Assembly (NCBI GenBank): GCA_030043815.1
Contig: JASHWX010000098.1
Location: 1-6,791 of the forward strand
Origin: Candidatus Rhabdochlamydia sp.
GTDB taxonomy: Bacteria; Chlamydiota; Chlamydiia; Chlamydiales; Rhabdochlamydiaceae
Direction: 5' to 3'
Length of the DNA stretch: 6,791 bases
How positions within the stretch are numbered: position 1 is the first letter of the stretch; each line of letters begins with the position of its first letter. The notes below the pieces were generated by a model. It made no database searches. It saw nothing but the letters and a program-made list of their open reading frames with translations, and was not told where the DNA came from. Of the stretch, positions 1 through 6,195 are shown in pieces. Position numbers and translations under genes: made by a program.

Positions 1-697
1 TCCCTTGGGCTTTAAAAAATGTATAGGCCATGCCGCCGCCGATGAAGATGCCGTCGACCCGCGAGAGAAGGGATTTTAATACACCCATTTTCGTGGAGAT
101 TTTTGCGCCGCCGATGATGGCGTAAAAGGGGCGCTTGGGATGGGTCAAAAGGCCGCCTAAAAATTGGATTTCCTTTTGAAGCAAGAATCCTGCGGCCGCC
201 GCATGGGGAAAATATTCTGCAATTGTCGCCGTCGACGAATGGCGGCGGTGGGCTGTTCCGAATGCGTCGTTGACATAAACGTCGCCAAGCGAGGCGAGTT
301 TTTTCGCGAAGGCGGGATCGCTATCGGGTTTTTCTTCGGCAGGGTAAAAGCGTAAATTTTCAAGGAGGAGGACTTGGCCCGGTTTTAAGGCGTGCGCCAT
401 TTTTTCCACTTCTTCGCCAATGCAATCTTTAGCCATGAGAACGGGAATCCCGAGCATTTTAGACAATGCCGCTGCGCAAGGCGCAAGGGACAATTGAGGA
501 TCGGGGCCTTTTCTGGGGCGTCCCAGATGGCTCATCAAGATGACGCTGCCTCCGTTTTTAAGGACATGCTGAATGGAGGGAAGCGATTCTTTGATGCGCG
601 TGGCATCAGAGATCGATCCATCTGAGTTGAGCGGGACGTTGAAATCGACGCGCATGAGGACTTTTTTGCCTTTGAGATCTAAATCTTGAATATTCAT
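1..697 (-). CDS. pgk: Phosphoglycerate kinase, N-terminal part (3' end outside window)
   Basis: Phosphoglycerate kinase is cytosolic and transfers phosphate between 1,3-bisphosphoglycerate and ADP in glycolysis. The frame is open from the ATG at 697 to the window edge, giving 232 residues of the roughly 390-400 usual for the family, so the gene is partial because of the window, not broken. Signatures seen: RVDFNVPL (16-23), an arginine at R34, SHLGRP (56-61), ENLRF (113-117), VNDAFGTAHR (142-151), GGAK (196-199) and GGGMAYTF (220-227). Together these are the 3-phosphoglycerate-binding N-terminal domain plus the start of the nucleotide-binding domain. The start overlaps the stop of the upstream exonuclease gene as ATGA (697-694). 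No Shine-Dalgarno is visible before it (CCCCTTTGCAAACTT), so translation probably depends on coupling to that gene. The identification is near certain; full length and C-terminal catalytic residues cannot be judged here. Confidence 0.97.
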   Translation of the reverse strand, partial: MNIQDLDLKGKKVLMRVDFNVPLNSDGSISDATRIKESLPSIQHVLKNGGSVILMSHLGRPRKGPDPQLSLAPCAAALSKMLGIPVLMAKDCIGEEVEKMAHALKPGQVLLLENLRFYPAEEKPDSDPAFAKKLASLGDVYVNDAFGTAHRRHSSTATIAEYFPHAAAAGFLLQKEIQFLGGLLTHPKRPFYAIIGGAKISTKMGVLKSLLSRVDGIFIGGGMAYTFFKAQG

Positions 698-1443
698 AAG
701 TTTGCAAAGGGGTTGGCGGCTTGCCCGAATTGAGAGCCAGTTTTGCGTTTTTTGAGCTCTGTTTTCAATGAAAACAGCAGATCCTGATCGAAATTCTGAT
801 TCACGGCCCAGCGCAAGTATTCGACGGGGATTTCGCTAAAGGTTCTGCCTTTGTGTTTGCCAAGGGGCATTGTTTTGAGCAGAATGGGGCTTTTGAGCCT
901 GTTTAAGATTTGCTCTGTCGTTTTAAAGCTGCGGGAGAGGTACTTGAACACTTCGATGTTGACAATGACATCGTTCATCGCTCGATGCGCTCCTTCTTCT
1001 GCGATATTAAAATGCTGCCGGAGCCTTTCAAGGGAATTGATCGGGCTTTCGCCGTACAAGCGGGCGAGCCGGAGCGTATCGAGATAAGGGTGTGACGGTA
1101 AAGGGCAGGGAATTTGATTTTGCTTTGCGGCAGCGCAAAGAAACGCGATATCATTGGTGATCCCGTGGCCGACGATGATGTGCTTGTCGATGAATTCAAA
1201 GATTTTTGGCAGGACTTCTTGAATTTTTGGTTTTCCTTTCACCATGTGATCGTTGATATGATGGATGGCAATCGATGCTTCGGGAATGAGTCCTTGCGGA
1301 TCGATCAATGTTTCAAAGGATTCAATCGTCTTGTCGAAGGTAAAACGCACGATGGCAACTTCAATGATTTTATCTTTTTCGGGTTCGAGCCCAGTGGTTT
1401 CGCAGTCCAAGCAGACGAAAGTATCTTTGTTGATGAGGCCCAT
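694..1443 (-). CDS. ExoX-like DEDDh 3'-5' exonuclease (dnaQ family)
   Basis: This 249-residue protein is a DnaQ-superfamily 3'-5' exonuclease. The DEDDh catalytic set is complete: D13 and E15 in LDCETTG (Exo I), D98 after GHGITN (Exo II), H153 and D158 in HRAMND (Exo III). Residues 192-232 (starting MPLGKHKGRTF, then EYLRWAV) match the small C-terminal domain of E. coli exonuclease X, which I believe is Pfam DUF3820. No polymerase domain is present. The chlamydial counterpart is, from memory, annotated dnaQ_2 (epsilon subunit of DNA polymerase III), but this tail argues for a stand-alone ExoX-type nuclease acting on DNA ends or in repair. The start lies 3 bases after the engB stop without a recognisable Shine-Dalgarno, and its stop overlaps the pgk start. 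Exonuclease class is sure; substrate and the epsilon-versus-ExoX assignment are inferred. Confidence 0.92.
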   Translation of the reverse strand: MGLINKDTFVCLDCETTGLEPEKDKIIEVAIVRFTFDKTIESFETLIDPQGLIPEASIAIHHINDHMVKGKPKIQEVLPKIFEFIDKHIIVGHGITNDIAFLCAAAKQNQIPCPLPSHPYLDTLRLARLYGESPINSLERLRQHFNIAEEGAHRAMNDVIVNIEVFKYLSRSFKTTEQILNRLKSPILLKTMPLGKHKGRTFSEIPVEYLRWAVNQNFDQDLLFSLKTELKKRKTGSQFGQAANPFANL

Positions 1444-1446
1444 GTA

Positions 1447-2064
1447 TTATAAAAGCGCGTTAATTTTTTTGATGAGCTCTATTCTAGCGCGGGGATCTTT
1501 AATTGAGTAATGAAGAAAATGCACCGGGCTTGAATGGAAGAAATTTTTAAAATAGTCCAACGTTGTCAGTGTTTTTTGGCGCTTTTCGCTCTCATTCATT
1601 TTATCGACTTTGGTGAAGACGAGCAATGAAGGCTTCTTGTGAAAGGAAGACCACTTGAGAAAGGTCAGGTCATCTTCTGTTGGGTCGCGCCGAGAATCGA
1701 TGAGAAATAAAATCATTTTCAGCGAAGCTCTATTTTCCAAGTAATAGTCGATGAGTGCTCCCCATTCTTGCTTGATGTTCTTCGGCACTTTTGCATAGCC
1801 ATAGCCTGGCAAATCGACGAGGGCGAGCTGATTGTCGACTGAGAAAAAATTGATCGACTGCGTCTTTCCAGGGACGGATGATGTTTTTGCAAGGGAATTG
1901 TTTTGAAGCAAATGGTTGATGAGCGAGGATTTTCCGACATTGGACCTGCCGACGAGCGCGATCTCAGGCATGGGCTCGCCGCTATCTTTTAGCAATCGGG
2001 GAAAATGTTCATGAGTGTAAGCGGCGGCGACAAACTGGGCTTGCTTAAATGGGATTTCCTTCAT
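1447..2064 (-). CDS. engB: Ribosome biogenesis GTPase EngB (YsxC/YihA)
   Basis: EngB is a small TRAFAC-class GTPase that binds the large ribosomal subunit and is needed for its late assembly. At 205 residues it has the usual single-domain length (about 195-215). All GTP-binding motifs are visible: G1 GRSNVGKSS (39-47), G2 threonine in PGKTQ (T68), G3 DLPG (84-87) followed by the family-typical YGYAKV, G4 TKVD (151-154) and a G5-like YSIKD (186-190). The ATG overlaps the tsaE stop as ATGA (2064-2061) and is preceded by GAGAGG six bases upstream, so initiation is well supported. It is the third gene of the leftward string. In the C. trachomatis order as I remember it, tsaE and the dnaQ-like gene are adjacent with no engB between them, so this position is of interest. 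The function call is firm. Confidence 0.96.
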   Translation of the reverse strand: MKEIPFKQAQFVAAAYTHEHFPRLLKDSGEPMPEIALVGRSNVGKSSLINHLLQNNSLAKTSSVPGKTQSINFFSVDNQLALVDLPGYGYAKVPKNIKQEWGALIDYYLENRASLKMILFLIDSRRDPTEDDLTFLKWSSFHKKPSLLVFTKVDKMNESEKRQKTLTTLDYFKNFFHSSPVHFLHYSIKDPRARIELIKKINALL

Positions 2065-2519
2065 TTTCCGCCTCTCGTGATTTCAATTTTCCGCTTCTCA
2101 TCGCCGAGACAAGTCAAGCGGATGTTAAATGCGTCTTGAGGAAGAAGGCTAGGAATCCTCTCAGCCCATTCGATGCAGCAGATGCCGCCTGCAGTAAAAT
2201 GTTCATCGAAGCCTGCAGCGACAAATTCCTCTTCTTTTGGAAGCCGGTAAAGATCGAAATGGTACACGGTCTTTTCCCCTTCATAGATGTTGAGAAGCGT
2301 AAATGTAGGGCTAGAGATGCTGTTCGTGCCGTATCCTTGGACAAGTCCTCGGACCAATGTCGTTTTACCGGAACCTAAATCTCCAAAGAGAGCGACAATG
2401 GCATTGACAGGCAAGACTTTGCTGAGGGCCTTGCCGACAGATTCAGTTTCTTCCGCAGATGCAGTTATACTGCTCCCGCTCAAATTATTCAAGTTGAGCC
2501 TGCTCCTCTCACGCCTCAT
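2061..2519 (-). CDS. tsaE: tRNA t6A biosynthesis ATPase TsaE (YjeE)
   Basis: TsaE is the ATPase that works with TsaB and TsaD to install N6-threonylcarbamoyl on A37 of ANN-decoding tRNAs in the cytosol. From the ATG at 2519 it is 152 residues, matching the usual 150-160. Motifs: Walker A GDLGSGKTT (46-54), SSPTF (69-73), HFDLYRL (87-93) and IEWAER (116-121, the Walker-B-like segment). The frame is open further upstream to an ATG at 2606, but that adds 29 residues out of frame inside the previous gene with no family counterpart, so I reject it. The 2519 start overlaps the previous gene by 11 bases. An alternative TTG at 2492-2490 has a better Shine-Dalgarno (AGGAG at 2507-2503, 10 bases away) and would give 143 residues. 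The gene identity is secure; the exact start is not. No TsaB or TsaD is in the window. Confidence 0.94.
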   Translation of the reverse strand: MRRERSRLNLNNLSGSSITASAEETESVGKALSKVLPVNAIVALFGDLGSGKTTLVRGLVQGYGTNSISSPTFTLLNIYEGEKTVYHFDLYRLPKEEEFVAAGFDEHFTAGGICCIEWAERIPSLLPQDAFNIRLTCLGDEKRKIEITRGGK

Positions 2520-3255
2520 CTTCCGACTCTTCTTTTTCTTCCACAAGCCATTGGTCCATATAGGAAGAAAACTCTTCGAGTTGAGAGAGGGATTCGACGA
2601 AGGCATTGATCTTGCTCTCTTCGAGTTGAGTTTGAATGAAAGCTAAAAATCCTTCTTCGATTTGAAAGCGGTTTTGATTGGGAACTTCTTCTAAAGGAAT
2701 GGGTTTCAATTGATTTTTAATAAAGTCGTCGATGACGGCTTCTTTGCTGTTGAACAGTTTTCCTGTGACAGCAGAAGAATAGACAATTTTCGTAATCGGT
2801 TCTTTACGCTTGATAATGTAATTTTTGATCACTTCAGGATCTTCAGAGACGAAGAAGCGTTTAGCTTTCAATCCGCCGACCCTTTCTTTATTTTCAGGAC
2901 ATTTAGAGACCCAATCATAAATGGCATCTTGGGGATTGGGATGGGTATTGTCACCAAAGACTTTCCCGGTGAAAGGGCAAATATAAATTTTCTTTGTCTG
3001 ATCGTTGACGCTTTGCTGACCATGCTGAATTTTAATTTCCGTCTCGCGCCAAAGTTTTCCTTGAGACTCTAGTTTTTTGACCAGGTCATCCTGGCTTTGG
3101 TAGATCATTTTATCTCTAATAAAGAGAACCGGATCAATGTTAAATTTCTTTTCCAGAAAAAATAGATAGGTGGTGATGAGGTCGGCTTTCTTGTTCTTTT
3201 TCAAGAACTTAAGCAATTCTTCCTTTAGATTTTCCGAAATTGCAATCGTTACCAT
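2509..3255 (-). CDS. Conserved chlamydial hypothetical protein (CT538-like, possibly DUF2709)
   Basis: No function can be assigned. The 248-residue product is probably cytosolic: no signal peptide or membrane segment is evident. It resembles in size and context the chlamydial protein I recall as CT538, next to tsaE (possibly Pfam DUF2709); this is memory, not a search. Visible structure: a helical, Lys/Glu-rich N-terminal third (1-70); a central region with two similar segments, IYICPFTGKVF with a following AIYDWV (90-116) and VYSSAVTGKLF with a following AVIDDFI (158-179); and an acidic C-terminus (EEKEESEDEA, 239-248). There are only two cysteines, C93 and C119, both bordering the first repeat. 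Translation starts behind AAAGGGGA with a 4-base spacer (5 from the last G), the strongest ribosome site of the leftward string, consistent with the first gene of the operon. Its 3' end overlaps tsaE by 11 bases. Confidence 0.85.
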   Translation of the reverse strand: MVTIAISENLKEELLKFLKKNKKADLITTYLFFLEKKFNIDPVLFIRDKMIYQSQDDLVKKLESQGKLWRETEIKIQHGQQSVNDQTKKIYICPFTGKVFGDNTHPNPQDAIYDWVSKCPENKERVGGLKAKRFFVSEDPEVIKNYIIKRKEPITKIVYSSAVTGKLFNSKEAVIDDFIKNQLKPIPLEEVPNQNRFQIEEGFLAFIQTQLEESKINAFVESLSQLEEFSSYMDQWLVEEKEESEDEA

Positions 3256-3295
3256 TTGTTCCCCTTTGGTATGGAACGGCTTTTTTTGTGAAGAA

Positions 3296-3319
3296 TAAAG
3301 AGTAACTTAGCCCTCTTTA
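3296..3319. repeat. 7-bp inverted repeat TAAAGAG-N10-CTCTTTA, candidate operator
   Basis: The left arm is 3296-3302 and the right arm 3313-3319, perfectly complementary and separated by 10 bases. It lies in the only intergenic region, between two divergent gene strings, and overlaps the candidate leftward -10 and spacer while ending 12 bases before the candidate rightward -35. It is not followed by a T-run and no gene ends here, so a terminator is unlikely. A dimeric regulator site is possible; chance occurrence in an AT-rich stretch is also possible. Confidence 0.3.
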
Positions 3320-3327
3320 ATATTCAA
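3299..3327 (-). promoter_or_regulatory. Candidate sigma-70-type promoter for the leftward operon
   Basis: On the minus strand TTGAAT (3327-3322) is followed after 17 bases by TACTCT (3304-3299). The -35 matches consensus at 4 of 6 bases and the -10 at only 3 of 6. An alternative -10, TATTCT at 3297-3292, matches 4 of 6 but has a poor -35. Either would give a leader of roughly 30-40 bases before the ATG at 3255. A promoter must exist near here because the leftward string has no other upstream gap, but the exact elements are weakly supported. Confidence 0.3.
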
Positions 3328-3331
3328 TAGG

Positions 3332-3360
3332 TTGATTAAGATTTCTGAAATTGCTACGAT
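3332..3360 (+). promoter_or_regulatory. Candidate promoter with extended -10 for ldh-argS-epmB
   Basis: TTGATT (3332-3337), a 17-base spacer, then TACGAT (3355-3360) preceded by TGC, which forms an extended -10. Each hexamer matches consensus at 4 of 6 positions and the spacing is optimal. Transcription would begin near 3367, about 25 bases before the leucine dehydrogenase ATG at 3392, leaving room for the Shine-Dalgarno at 3382-3387. This supports that start over the ones at 3332 and 3359, which would lie inside the promoter. Confidence 0.45.
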
Positions 3361-3381
3361 GTCCCCCAACATTTTTTACAG

Positions 3382-3387
3382 TGAGGA
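3382..3387 (+). promoter_or_regulatory. Ribosome binding site deciding the leucine dehydrogenase start
   Basis: TGAGGA lies just before the ATG at 3392, with GAGG five bases from it. The in-frame upstream candidates (TTG at 3332 and ATG at 3359) have no purine-rich site before them. The resulting N-terminus MTLVLEQ also lines up with the start of Bacillus leucine dehydrogenase as I remember it (MTLEIFE). Confidence 0.75.
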
Positions 3388-3391
3388 AAGC

Positions 3392-4498
3392 ATGACGCTG
3401 GTTTTAGAGCAGGCGCTGGAATTAGAAGAAATTTTCGTTCCAGGCTATGAAAAGGTCGTCAAAGTGACCCATCGGAAAGTCGGATTGAATGCGATCATCT
3501 GCATCCATTCTACAGTGATGGGGCCGGCCTTGGGAGGCATTCGCATCCATCCTTATCCCCACTTTGATGCGGCTTTGACTGATGCCATGCGCCTCGCCAA
3601 GGGGATGACGTATAAATCGGCCGTTGCCGAAACGGGATGGGGCGGCGGTAAAAGTGTGATCATGGCCGATCCCAAACGGCAGAAATCGAGGGAGCTCCTG
3701 CAAACTTTTGCTCATGCCGTTGATCGGTTTCAAGGCGAGTACATCTGCGCTGAAGATGCAGGCTGCACGCCGGAAGATGTGCTTGTGATCAGCCAGGTGA
3801 CCCCTTATGTCGTCGGGCTGCCCCACGAAAAAAGCAGCGGCAACCCTTCCATCTATACAGCTTGGGGGACATTCCGAGGCTTACAATCTGTGGCAAAAAA
3901 ATTATTCAATACTGATTCTTTAGAGAACAGGACTGTTGCTGTCCAAGGTTTGGGAAGCGTAGGTTATGCTTTAGCGGAACATCTCTTCTGGGCGGGAGCG
4001 AATTTGATCGTCAGCGATATCGACATGGATAAATGCAAACGGCTCGCAAAGTCCACAGGGGCCCAAATCGTCTCTGCAGATGAGATATTAAAAGTTGAGT
4101 GCGACATCCTCGCTCCTTGTGCAATGGGGGGCGTCATCAATGAAAAGACCATTCCTCATATGCGATGCAAGGCAGTTGCTGGATGCGCCAATAATCAGCT
4201 GCTTAAAGACTCTGACGCAGAAGGGTTGAACGCACGGGGCATTCTTTATGCGCCCGACTTTGTGATCAATGCGGGCGGCCTGATCAACGTCACAGAGGAG
4301 CTCGGGCAGGCGGGATACCGTCCCTCTATTGCCCAGCGCAAGGTCCATCACATCTATGATCAGCTCATGGTGATCTATGATATTGCCGAACAAAATCGGT
4401 TTTCCACGCAGCGCGCAGCGCTCTCTCTTGCCGAATACAGGCTGAAATACCGCATCGGCAAACGGGTCGAACCCCCCTGTTTTCATCACGCAAAATGA
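3392..4498 (+). CDS. ldh: Leucine dehydrogenase (Glu/Leu/Phe/Val dehydrogenase family)
   Basis: This NAD+-dependent enzyme reversibly deaminates L-leucine, and usually valine and isoleucine, to the 2-oxoacids plus ammonia in the cytosol. From the ATG at 3392 it has 368 residues, close to the roughly 364 of Bacillus enzymes. Substrate-domain signatures: MGPALGGIR (43-51), LAKGMTYK (68-75, K75 as carboxylate-binding lysine) and WGGGKSVI (83-90, K87 as catalytic lysine), AEDAG (120-124). The Rossmann domain has VQGLGSVG (184-191, glycines 186, 188, 191) and the acidic D209 typical of NAD use. Further family motifs are CDILAPCA (237-244), GCANNQL (264-270) and APDFVINAGG (287-296). The catalytic loop reads AETGWGGGK where Bacillus has roughly AGLNLGGAK, closer to glutamate dehydrogenase. 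The frame stays open upstream to TTG 3332, but the promoter and ribosome site favour 3392. Its stop overlaps argS as ATGA. Leucine over other branched-chain preference is inferred. Confidence 0.93.
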   Translation: MTLVLEQALELEEIFVPGYEKVVKVTHRKVGLNAIICIHSTVMGPALGGIRIHPYPHFDAALTDAMRLAKGMTYKSAVAETGWGGGKSVIMADPKRQKSRELLQTFAHAVDRFQGEYICAEDAGCTPEDVLVISQVTPYVVGLPHEKSSGNPSIYTAWGTFRGLQSVAKKLFNTDSLENRTVAVQGLGSVGYALAEHLFWAGANLIVSDIDMDKCKRLAKSTGAQIVSADEILKVECDILAPCAMGGVINEKTIPHMRCKAVAGCANNQLLKDSDAEGLNARGILYAPDFVINAGGLINVTEELGQAGYRPSIAQRKVHHIYDQLMVIYDIAEQNRFSTQRAALSLAEYRLKYRIGKRVEPPCFHHAK

Positions 4499-6195
4499 AG
4501 AATATTATCTCACTTCTACGAGTTAAAGCTGAAGAAGCCATCCATTCTGCATTCGGAGTGCAGTTCGAAGCTGAAATCACCCCGAGCACGCAAGTGCAAT
4601 TTGGCGACTACCAATGCAACAGTGCATTGAAAATTGGCAAGGCGCTCACTATGCCCCCTCGCGTCGCTGCAGACAAGATCGTCGCCCATTTCGATACCAA
4701 TGAAATGATCGAAACGCTCTCCGTTGCCGGCCCAGGTTTTATCAATATCAAACTCCGTCCCTCTTTTTTAGCATCTCAAATCCAAGCCGTCCTTAAAGAT
4801 CCCCGTTTGGGAGTGCCTCTCCCTGAAAAAGTGCAAAAAATCGTCATCGATTTTTCTTCTCCTAATATCGCGAAAGAACTTCATGTGGGACATCTGCGAT
4901 CGACGATCATCGGCGATGCCATCGCTCGCCTGTTTGAATTTTTAGGGCACAATGTTTTGCGCCTCAACCATATCGGGGATTGGGGAACGCAATTCGGCAT
5001 GCTCATCGCTTACATGGAAGAAAATGTCAGCCAGACACCTGCAGATCTTACCCAGCTGATGACTTGGTATAAGATGGCCAAAAAGCAATTTGACGAGGAT
5101 CCCGAGTTTAAAAAGCGCGCCCAGCTCAAAGTGGTGAGTTTGCAAAGCGGCGAGAGAGCCACACGGGACGCCTGGAAGAGGATTTGCGACATTTCCCGAC
5201 GCGGATTTCAAGAGATCTACGATCTTCTCGATGTCCATTTAATTGAGAGAGGCGAGTCATTTTACAATCCTTTTCTTCCTGAAGTTATCCAAGAACTCGA
5301 AGAAAAGGGAATCATCACCCTTTCCGATGGGGCAAAATGCATCTTTCTGGAAGGGTTTGAAATTCCCATGATCATCCAAAAATCGGATGGCAGCTACAAC
5401 TACGATACCACTGATATGGCAGCGGTGCGCCATCGCGTCCAAGTCGAAAGGGCCGATCGGATTATCTATCTCACGGATGCAGGGCAAAGTTTGCACTTTG
5501 CGATGCTCAGCAAAGCGGCTGAAAAAGCCGGGTATTTGGACCCTGCAAGAGTCCGCTTCGATCACGTGACTTTTGGCGTCGTGCTCGGGCCTGATGGAAA
5601 AAAATTCAAAACGCGCGCTGGAGAAACGGAAAAACTCATTGACCTGATCCTCGAAGCGATCGCACGCGCAAAAGCGATCATGAAAGAGCGCGTTCCCGAC
5701 ATCGCAGAAGAGGACCTCGATCATATCTCTAAAATCCTCGGCATCGACGCATTGAAATACGCCGATCTTTCAGGCAATCGCATCAAAGATTATACCTTCA
5801 GCTACGAGCGCATGCTCAAATTCGAAGGCAACACGGCTGCATTCCTTCTCTACGCTTATGTCCGCATCCAAGGGATCAAGCGAAAAGTCGGCAAAGACAT
5901 TGCGCCTCTCATCCAACACGCTCCCATCGGCCTAGAACATCCCACGGAAGTGGCGTTAGCTTTGCATGTGCGTCAATTTGGCGAAGTGCTTGACGCCGTA
6001 TCCCGCGACCTTCTCCCCAATCGCCTGTGCGATTACCTCTACGAGCTTGCAGAAAAATTCCACGCCTTCTTCCGCGACTGCCGCGTCGAGGGCTCGCCCC
6101 AAGAAGACAGCCGCCTTCTCCTCTGCGAGGCCACAGCGCGCATCCTCGAAAAAGGGCTCAATATTCTCGGCCTTAAAACACTCGATCGCATGTAA
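4495..6195 (+). CDS. argS: Arginyl-tRNA synthetase
   Basis: ArgS is the class I synthetase that attaches arginine to tRNA-Arg; the 566 residues match the bacterial norm (E. coli 577). Order of domains: an N-terminal additional domain recognising the tRNA D-loop (about 1-90, with FGDYQCN at 36-42 and AGPGFIN at 78-84); the catalytic core with the HIGH motif as HVGH (130-133) in the context SSPNIAKELHVGHLRS (121-136); DGSYNYDTTD (298-307); and a KMSKS-loop equivalent GPDGKKFKTRAG (365-376), which is the normal ArgRS variant. The DALR anticodon-binding domain runs from about 440 (FEGNTAAFLLYAYVRI, 443-458) to the typical end LNILGLKTLDRM. The ATG overlaps the leucine dehydrogenase stop as ATGA and lacks a Shine-Dalgarno, so it is probably translated by coupling. 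The gene is complete with no disruption seen. Confidence 0.98.
   Translation: MKNIISLLRVKAEEAIHSAFGVQFEAEITPSTQVQFGDYQCNSALKIGKALTMPPRVAADKIVAHFDTNEMIETLSVAGPGFINIKLRPSFLASQIQAVLKDPRLGVPLPEKVQKIVIDFSSPNIAKELHVGHLRSTIIGDAIARLFEFLGHNVLRLNHIGDWGTQFGMLIAYMEENVSQTPADLTQLMTWYKMAKKQFDEDPEFKKRAQLKVVSLQSGERATRDAWKRICDISRRGFQEIYDLLDVHLIERGESFYNPFLPEVIQELEEKGIITLSDGAKCIFLEGFEIPMIIQKSDGSYNYDTTDMAAVRHRVQVERADRIIYLTDAGQSLHFAMLSKAAEKAGYLDPARVRFDHVTFGVVLGPDGKKFKTRAGETEKLIDLILEAIARAKAIMKERVPDIAEEDLDHISKILGIDALKYADLSGNRIKDYTFSYERMLKFEGNTAAFLLYAYVRIQGIKRKVGKDIAPLIQHAPIGLEHPTEVALALHVRQFGEVLDAVSRDLLPNRLCDYLYELAEKFHAFFRDCRVEGSPQEDSRLLLCEATARILEKGLNILGLKTLDRM

Noticed and set aside
1446..1451. Perfect TATAAT on the minus strand just before the exonuclease gene
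   Set aside because: It ends two bases before the ATG, which would put transcription start inside the gene, and there is no -35 at the right distance (CATCAA); it is best read as coincidental sequence at the engB end.
2520..2606. 29-residue N-terminal extension of TsaE from the ATG at 2606
   Set aside because: It is entirely within the upstream coding region and consists of shifted-frame composition, and TsaE proteins begin close to the 2519 start.
2287..3072. Plus-strand frames of 119 and 120 codons opposite tsaE and the hypothetical gene
   Set aside because: Both are antisense to well-supported genes and their translations show no family motif.
3276..3290. Run of seven T after CGGC as a possible rho-independent terminator
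   Set aside because: No G/C-rich hairpin precedes the run and no gene ends in this region; both flanking genes point away from it.
4088..4489. Minus-strand frame of 133 codons opposite leucine dehydrogenase
   Set aside because: Shadow of a gene with clear family signatures; no ribosome site or domain.
5257..5724. Long open frame of 155 codons on the minus strand inside argS
   Set aside because: It lies wholly antisense to the catalytic core of a certain ArgRS, has no recognisable domain, and is explained by codon bias of the real gene.
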